Assembly: GCF_003610535.1 (NCBI RefSeq)
Contig: NZ_RAPN01000001.1
Location: forward strand, 3,149,320 to 3,213,319
Direction of reading: 5' to 3'
Source: Mangrovibacterium diazotrophicum
GTDB taxonomy: Bacteria; Bacteroidota; Bacteroidia; Bacteroidales; Prolixibacteraceae
Length of the DNA stretch: 64,000 nt
Below are positions 58,299 to 64,000 of the stretch, in pieces. The notes beneath the pieces are model-generated. The model had not been told where the DNA came from. It saw nothing but the letters and a program-made list of their open reading frames with translations, and ran no database searches. Each line of letters begins with the position of its first letter. Position 1 is the first letter of the stretch. The position numbers were made by a program, and so were the translations under genes.

Positions 58299-59633
58299 AT
58301 GCGTAAAATCGATCACCTCTTGCTCTTGTTAGCTGTAATGGCTTTACCCATTTTAGCCAGCAGCCAAACCAAACGGCAACTAAGTTTACAGGACGCTCTT
58401 CAATTAGCCGAAGAAAACAACCTGGCAACCAAAAGTGCCGAAGCACGTGAATTGGCAGCCCGCGGTCAGTACCGAATGACCAATTCCGTTTTCCTCCCCG
58501 GACTAACGGTGAGCACCACCGGTGTCACTACCAACGATCCGCTTTCTTCTTTCGGCTTCAAACTGAAACAGGAAATTGTAACTCAAGCCGATTTCGACCC
58601 GACTTTATTGAATGATCCGGACCGTATTGACAACTTCAATACCAAACTTGAAGTTCAGCAGCCGCTACTGAATCTCGACGGTATCTACGCCCGCAAGGCC
58701 GCCAAAAACCAGTACGAGGCCATGAGCCTGCAAACCCAACGCGTGAAAGCCAATATTCGCTACCAGGTGAAGAAGGCCTATTTTATGCTGGAGCTCGCTC
58801 AAAACGCTGTTGGCGTATTGGAAACATCGGTAAAGGTTGCCGAAGATGCCCTGAAATTAACCAAAGACAATGAAGCACAAGGCTTCGTGAAGCATGCCGA
58901 CGTTCTGGAGGCGATGGTTCGGGTTGACGAGCGCAAAAACCAACTGCTGGAAGCCCAAAACAACCTGCAATCAGCAAATGAGTTCCTTGCCCATCTATTG
59001 GGTGTGGATTTAAATACGCCCATAGAAACAACCGACTCGATGATCCAATCGCCGGCACTGGCGGTGTGGCAAGCATCGGAAACGACCATCGAAGGCCGCT
59101 CCGATGTTCAGGCAATCCAAAAGCAAATACAGGGAGCTGAGAACATGCTGAAGTCTGAAAAGATGAAGTTTGTACCCCGCCTCAACGCTTTTGGTGCCTA
59201 CGAGTGGAACGACAGCAAATTGCTGGGAACTTCGGCCAACAACTACCTGGTTGGAGCAAGCCTGAGCTGGAACCTGTTCGGCGGGTACAAGAATGTGGGT
59301 AGCGCACAACATGCCAAAGCTCAATTACAGGAAGCACAATACAATTACGAAGACTATCTGTCTCAAAGCCAAATTCAATTAAACCAGGCCAAACGAAATG
59401 TGGAACTGAAATACCAACAGGTGCAATCGGGCAAACTGGCTAAAGAACAAGCTACCGAATCGTTCCGCATCCGCAACGACCGCTTTGCCCAAGGCCTGGA
59501 AAAAACAACCGAATTACTGATGGCCGAAGCATTGTCGTCACAAAAGAATCTCGAATTCATCCAAGCCATTTACAACTACAAGGAAGCTGTCTTCCAACTT
59601 GAATTATTACTCGAAAAAGATATTAACGAATAA
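58299..59633 (+). CDS. TolC family outer-membrane efflux channel
   Basis: A 444-residue outer-membrane factor: signal peptide (1-22, LASSQ), two repeats of the TolC fold with long helices (QDALQLAEENNLATKSAEA and later VGASLSWNLFGGYKNVGSAQHAKAQL). It forms the exit duct of the tripartite pump encoded with the next two genes, 15 bases upstream of the adaptor gene. Confidence 0.93.
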   Translation: MRKIDHLLLLLAVMALPILASSQTKRQLSLQDALQLAEENNLATKSAEARELAARGQYRMTNSVFLPGLTVSTTGVTTNDPLSSFGFKLKQEIVTQADFDPTLLNDPDRIDNFNTKLEVQQPLLNLDGIYARKAAKNQYEAMSLQTQRVKANIRYQVKKAYFMLELAQNAVGVLETSVKVAEDALKLTKDNEAQGFVKHADVLEAMVRVDERKNQLLEAQNNLQSANEFLAHLLGVDLNTPIETTDSMIQSPALAVWQASETTIEGRSDVQAIQKQIQGAENMLKSEKMKFVPRLNAFGAYEWNDSKLLGTSANNYLVGASLSWNLFGGYKNVGSAQHAKAQLQEAQYNYEDYLSQSQIQLNQAKRNVELKYQQVQSGKLAKEQATESFRIRNDRFAQGLEKTTELLMAEALSSQKNLEFIQAIYNYKEAVFQLELLLEKDINE

Positions 59634-59648
59634 ACGCCGCGATAACAC

Positions 59649-60743
59649 ATGAAAACTCGTATGAATAAAACCAAGCTTATGCTGCTTGCTGTAACAGCAG
59701 CAACCCTGACTCTGACTTCTTGCGGGAGCAAGGAAAAGCAAGAGAGAACCCCTGAACACACCATCACTGCAAAAGTAGCAACGGCCCAGGAAACCAACTA
59801 CCCGGTACAATACAGTTTCTCGGGTAAGCTGCAGGCCGACAAACAATCGAACCTGAGCACCCGCGTCATGGGACAAGTGCAAAAGGTTTATGTGAAACCC
59901 GGTCAAAAAGTAAATGCCGGCGATCTGTTAATTCAAATTCGCAACCAGGATATTTTGGCTAAAAAAGCACAGGTTGAAGCCAGCAAAGTGGAAGCAACCA
60001 CCGCTTACGAAAGCGCCGAGAAAGACCTGAAACGTTACGAAGCGCTCTACAAAAACAACAGTGCTTCGGACAAAGAAATGGACGACATGCGCACCCGTTA
60101 CCAGATGTCGAAAGCGCGCTTGGATGCTGTTAACCAAATGGAACAGGAAGTAGAAGAATCGCTGCGTTACACCGGTATTCGCGCTCCGTACAGCGGTGTC
60201 ATTACCGGGAAGTTTGTGCAGGAAGGCGACATGGCCAACCCGGGCATGCCCTTGCTAAGCATCGAAAGCCCCAGCCAATGGAAAGTTTACGCCCGCATTC
60301 CCGAAAGCGACATTGCCCGCCTGGAATTGAACGCACCTGTCAACGTGCAATTCACCTCTATTGCCGGGTTGGAAGTTCAAGGTACCGTTTCCGAAATCAA
60401 CCCGTCATCAACCAATACCGGAAGCCAGTTCGAAGCCAAAGTTCTGCTAAATACATCCGGCGCCGACGCCAAGCAACTTTACAGCGGCATGTTTGCCACT
60501 GTGAACTACGAAGAAGGAACACAACCGATGATTTTAATCCCGAAAAGCAGCCTGGTAACCCGCGGTCAGCTGGTTGGCTTGTACACCGTAAGCCAAGCCG
60601 GAACATCGCTACTGCGCTGGGTCCGCACGGGTAAAAGCTATGGCGACTCGATTGAGATTCTTTCGGGATTAAGCGATGGCGAAAAATACATTTTGTCGAG
60701 CGACGGAAAATTGTTCGACGGAGCACTGGTTGTAAACAAATAA
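59649..60743 (+). CDS. Efflux RND transporter periplasmic adaptor lipoprotein
   Basis: A 364-residue HlyD/MFP-family protein with lipobox LTLTSC (Cys25), a lipoyl half-motif (VMGQVQKVYVKPGQKVNAGDLLIQI), a helical hairpin (about 105-170), the second lipoyl half (IRAPYSGVITGKFVQEGDMANPGMPLLSIE) and beta-barrel domains. It couples the RND pump to the TolC channel. Spaced by 10 bases from the pump gene. Confidence 0.94.
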   Translation: MKTRMNKTKLMLLAVTAATLTLTSCGSKEKQERTPEHTITAKVATAQETNYPVQYSFSGKLQADKQSNLSTRVMGQVQKVYVKPGQKVNAGDLLIQIRNQDILAKKAQVEASKVEATTAYESAEKDLKRYEALYKNNSASDKEMDDMRTRYQMSKARLDAVNQMEQEVEESLRYTGIRAPYSGVITGKFVQEGDMANPGMPLLSIESPSQWKVYARIPESDIARLELNAPVNVQFTSIAGLEVQGTVSEINPSSTNTGSQFEAKVLLNTSGADAKQLYSGMFATVNYEEGTQPMILIPKSSLVTRGQLVGLYTVSQAGTSLLRWVRTGKSYGDSIEILSGLSDGEKYILSSDGKLFDGALVVNK

Positions 60744-60753
60744 GCAGAACATC

Positions 60754-63700
60754 ATGAAGACAGGATTTGCAGGCGGAATCGCCAAACTATTCATAAACTC
60801 GAAGCTGACGCCCCTTTTGATGGTCGCTTTCCTGATCATCGGGATTTACAGCTCGTACCTTACTCCGAGGGAAGAAGAACCTCAAATTGACGTACCAATT
60901 GCCGACATCTTTTTCCGTTATCCGGGTGCTAGCCCCAAGGAAATTGAGTCGCGTGTTATGCAACCGCTTGAAAAAGTCGTTGCCAATATTCCGGGTGTTG
61001 AATATGTGTATTCAACATCGATGCCAGGCCAAGCCATGCTGATTGTACAGTTCTATGTTGGCGAAGATATTGAACGCTCGCTGGTAAAAATGTACAACGA
61101 GATCATGAAGCACATGGACCAAATGCCGGCCGGAACTTCTCTGCCTCTGGTAAAAACGCGTTCAATTGATGACGTTCCGGTACTTGGGTTGACCTTGTGG
61201 AGCGAAAACTACGACGATTACCAACTAAAGCGCATGGCGCAGGAACTGAACAACGAGATTGAACAGGTAACCGATGTTTCGGAAACCAAAGTGATTGGAG
61301 GCCGTTCACGCGAAATTCGCGTGGTACTGAACAACGAAAAAATGGCCGCTGCTCACGTCGATGCGTTGATGATTGCCCAACAAATCCAATTGGCCAACGG
61401 TCAGTTCCAGGCTGGTTCATTCAGCAAAAACGACACAGAATACCTCGTTGAAGCCGGAGAGTTCCTGAAGTCATCCGAAGACGTAGAGAACCTCGTTGTC
61501 GGCGTTTACGACAATCACCCGGTGTATCTGAAACAAGTAGCCGACATCATTGATGGCCCGCAAGAGCCCATTCAATATGTAGAATTTGGCTACGCCCAAA
61601 TGGACAACGAAAAGAAAGAATACCCGGGCGAATATCCGGCCGTGACCATCTCAATTGCAAAACGCCGTGGAGCTGATGCCATGCGCGTGTCCGACGAGAT
61701 CCTACAGAAATTAGATATCCTGAAAAAAGACCTGATACCCGACGATGTCAACGTAACCGTAACCCGGAACTACGGAGAAACAGCTTCGCACAAAGTATCG
61801 GAATTGTTGATGCACTTAGCAGGTGCGATCATTTCGGTAACCTTTGTTGTGATGCTGGCCATGGGATGGCGCGGTGGTTTGGTTGTGTTCCTATCGGTAC
61901 CAATCACCTTCGCCCTGACCATGTTTAGCTACTATTTCCTGGATTACACATTGAACCGGATTACCCTGTTCGCACTGGTATTCGTTACAGGTATCGTCGT
62001 CGACGACTCGATCATCATTGCCGAAAACATGCACAGGCACTTCAAGATGAAGAAACTGCCGTTCATACAGGCAGCATTACGCTCCATCGACGAGGTGGGT
62101 AACCCAACCATCCTGGCAACTTTCACCGTAATTGCAGCTGTATTGCCGATGGTATTCGTAAGCGGTTTGATGGGGCCTTACATGAGCCCGATGCCGATTG
62201 GCGCTTCCATCGCCATGATCTTCTCCCTTTTGGTCGCATTGACCATCACGCCGTACCTGGCTTATCGCCTGCTGAAGCACGATAAAGGTGAAGACAAGGA
62301 ATTCCGCATGGAAGACTCGATGATTTACAAGATGTACAAGAAAACGATCAGCCCGATGCTGGAATCGCCGTTCAAGCGCTGGGGATTCATTATTGGCGTA
62401 ACCGTGTTGTTGCTGGCTTCCATGACTTTGATTTATTTCAAAATGGTTGCTGTGAAAATGCTTCCGTTCGATAATAAAAATGAATTCCAGGTGGTGGTCG
62501 ATATGCCGGAAGGCACGACACTGGAACGCACTGCCGCTGTTACAAAAGAGCTGGCTGCTTACATCGCTCTTCAGGACAACGTGCTGAATTACCAGACTTA
62601 CGTTGGAACGGCTTCGCCGATGAACTTCAACGGCCTGGTGCGTCACTACGACCTGCGCCAGGGAGCCAATGTTGCCGACATCCAGGTGAACCTGACCGAT
62701 AAAGGCGATCGCAAGGAACAGTCGCACGACATTGCCAAAGCCCTTCGCCCGGGATTACAGGCAATCGGTAAAAAATACAATGCCAATGTGAAAGTTGTGG
62801 AAGTTCCTCCGGGCCCTCCGGTATTGTCTACCCTGGTAGCCGAAGTTTACGGGCCAGACATGGATACGCAAACGAAGATTGCCCAGGGTGTGAAAAAAAT
62901 CTTCTCCGAAACAGCTGATGTTGTAGACATTGACTGGTATCCGGAAGACGACCAGGTTGAATACAAATTCAATGTACTGAAGGAAAAAGCCGCCTTGCTG
63001 GGACTGACCACACAACAGGTCACTCAAAGTTTGGCTATGGCACTGGGCGGACAGGAAGTATCGCAACTGTACCAGGAAAAAGAATACGAACAAACGGGCA
63101 TTAAACTACGCCTGGGCGAGAAAGACCGCTCGGGACTGAACGAACTGAAAAACATCAACATTATGAGCAGAACCGGCCAAATGGTGGCTCTGGGAGATGT
63201 GATTGAAGTTGACAAAGGCGTTCAGGACAAGAGCATCTACAGGAAAAATCAACGCCGCGTGGTTTACGTTACGGCCGATGTTGCCGGTAGCCTGGAAAGC
63301 CCCGTATATGCCATTCTCGACATGTCGGAAAAACTGAAAGGCATCCAGTTGCCTGAAGGTTATTCCCTGAGTGAGGAGTACACTGAACAACCCTTCACGC
63401 AAGATAACTACAGTGTAAAATGGGACGGCGAGTGGCAAATCACTTACGAAGTATTCCGAGACCTCGGTACCGCTTTCGCTGTTGTGCTGCTGGTCATCTA
63501 CATGCTGATCATCGGTTGGTTCCAAAACTTCAAAGTGCCGTTTGTCATGATGATTTCTATCCCGCTTTCGCTGGTTGGTATCCTGGTCGGCCACTGGCTG
63601 ATGGGCGCCTTCTTTACTGCGACATCCATGATTGGTTTGATCGCGCTCGCGGGGATCATGGTCCGAAACGCCATCCTGCTGATCGACTTTATCAACCTCC

Positions 63701-63978
63701 GGCTGGCCGATGGCGCACCGCTGAAAGACGCTGTAATTGAGGCCGGGGCTGTACGTACAACGCCAATCCTGCTGACTGCCGGAACAGTGGTCATCGGAGC
63801 CGTGGTGATTCTGTTCGACCCGATCTTCCAGGGATTAGCCATCTCACTCATGGGCGGCAGTATCGCGTCAACCTTCCTGACGCTGATCATCGTCCCATTG
63901 ATCTACTATATGACTGAAAAGAAAAAATACCCGGAAACGGAAGACACCAATAAAACGGAAAAAACGGAAGAACTATGA
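60754..63978 (+). CDS. RND efflux pump permease (AcrB/MexB superfamily)
   Basis: A 1074-residue inner-membrane pump with twelve spans and two large periplasmic loops. The TM4 proton-relay motif VVDDSIIIAENMHRH is intact, and the duplicated half is seen in TM10-12 (IALAGIMVRNAILLIDFINL). Substrate class, drug or metal, cannot be told; a metal-type Met cluster is not obvious. Its stop overlaps the next start by 4 bases (ATGA). Confidence 0.95.
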   Translation: MKTGFAGGIAKLFINSKLTPLLMVAFLIIGIYSSYLTPREEEPQIDVPIADIFFRYPGASPKEIESRVMQPLEKVVANIPGVEYVYSTSMPGQAMLIVQFYVGEDIERSLVKMYNEIMKHMDQMPAGTSLPLVKTRSIDDVPVLGLTLWSENYDDYQLKRMAQELNNEIEQVTDVSETKVIGGRSREIRVVLNNEKMAAAHVDALMIAQQIQLANGQFQAGSFSKNDTEYLVEAGEFLKSSEDVENLVVGVYDNHPVYLKQVADIIDGPQEPIQYVEFGYAQMDNEKKEYPGEYPAVTISIAKRRGADAMRVSDEILQKLDILKKDLIPDDVNVTVTRNYGETASHKVSELLMHLAGAIISVTFVVMLAMGWRGGLVVFLSVPITFALTMFSYYFLDYTLNRITLFALVFVTGIVVDDSIIIAENMHRHFKMKKLPFIQAALRSIDEVGNPTILATFTVIAAVLPMVFVSGLMGPYMSPMPIGASIAMIFSLLVALTITPYLAYRLLKHDKGEDKEFRMEDSMIYKMYKKTISPMLESPFKRWGFIIGVTVLLLASMTLIYFKMVAVKMLPFDNKNEFQVVVDMPEGTTLERTAAVTKELAAYIALQDNVLNYQTYVGTASPMNFNGLVRHYDLRQGANVADIQVNLTDKGDRKEQSHDIAKALRPGLQAIGKKYNANVKVVEVPPGPPVLSTLVAEVYGPDMDTQTKIAQGVKKIFSETADVVDIDWYPEDDQVEYKFNVLKEKAALLGLTTQQVTQSLAMALGGQEVSQLYQEKEYEQTGIKLRLGEKDRSGLNELKNINIMSRTGQMVALGDVIEVDKGVQDKSIYRKNQRRVVYVTADVAGSLESPVYAILDMSEKLKGIQLPEGYSLSEEYTEQPFTQDNYSVKWDGEWQITYEVFRDLGTAFAVVLLVIYMLIIGWFQNFKVPFVMMISIPLSLVGILVGHWLMGAFFTATSMIGLIALAGIMVRNAILLIDFINLRLADGAPLKDAVIEAGAVRTTPILLTAGTVVIGAVVILFDPIFQGLAISLMGGSIASTFLTLIIVPLIYYMTEKKKYPETEDTNKTEKTEEL

Positions 63979-64000
63979 TGAAGTTTGTCATTATTCAATG
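63975..64000 (+). CDS. Start of a further gene of the efflux operon (partial)
   Basis: ATG at 63975 overlaps the pump stop codon (ATGA) and opens MMKFVIIQ before the window ends. Coupled translation is likely. Too short to identify. Confidence 0.55.

Overview
This 64 kb window is chromosomal DNA of a free-living, gliding-lineage member of the Bacteroidota. Evidence for that includes a SusC/SusD polysaccharide utilisation locus, a secretion target of the type IX system (T9SS), GldA, the long two-part IspG, DUF4271 and DUF4421 proteins, and promoters of the TAnnTTTG type with almost no Shine-Dalgarno sequences. The mix suggests an environmental Marinilabiliales/Prolixibacteraceae-like organism; that placement is inference. 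No tRNA, rRNA, IS element, prophage or CRISPR array was seen.

Layout. 1-5.5 kb: end of a hypothetical gene, a DUF4421 outer-membrane protein, an acetyl-xylan-esterase-like hydrolase, a flavin reductase and a Dcp-type M3 peptidase. 5.5-6.1 kb: a gene-free stretch holding two diverged copies of a small transcription unit on the minus strand, each with a sigma54-like promoter, a hairpin and a terminator whose stem shows a compensatory base change. 6.1-9.5 kb: a TonB-dependent receptor and MTA/SAH nucleosidase. 9.8-23.4 kb: a complete PUL (GH3, SusC, SusD, three-CBM surface glycan-binding protein, GH16) transcribed as one operon, with a divergent one-component Y_Y_Y/LuxR-type membrane regulator; the content points to beta-1,3-glucan (laminarin) use. 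23.4-30.6 kb: housekeeping genes (HAD phosphatase, IspG, GldA, TlpA-like thioredoxin, LLM flavin enzyme, MetK).

30.6-45.4 kb: a phosphate-starvation region. Porin, PstS, PstC, PstA, PstB, PhoU, PhoB-like regulator and PhoR-like kinase form one operon. It is followed by a TonB-dependent receptor, a tandemly duplicated beta-helix-like lipoprotein, a stand-alone CarboxypepD_reg-like protein and a MORN-type protein. Upstream of the porin, the receptor and the stand-alone domain gene lie arrays of 11-bp direct repeats (core TGTAAT/ATTAAT/CTGTAAC), in two cases at an identical 14-nt offset to the -7 box. These look like the Pho boxes of this organism and tie the receptor/lipoprotein pair to phosphate scavenging.

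45.4-64 kb: TetR regulator, RNase R, a GH32-fold protein that has lost both catalytic carboxylates, a T9SS-exported HExxH protein, and a tyrA-aroF/chorismate mutase operon. The last is preceded by a 22-residue leader peptide with eight consecutive aromatic residues and an intrinsic terminator, a textbook attenuator layout. Then follow rnpA, hemD, DUF4271, a Dus enzyme, and a TolC-MFP-RND efflux operon running off the end of the window.

The most interesting items are the duplicated sigma54-type small RNA units, the Pho-box arrays with their receptor/lipoprotein partners, and the aromatic leader-peptide attenuator.
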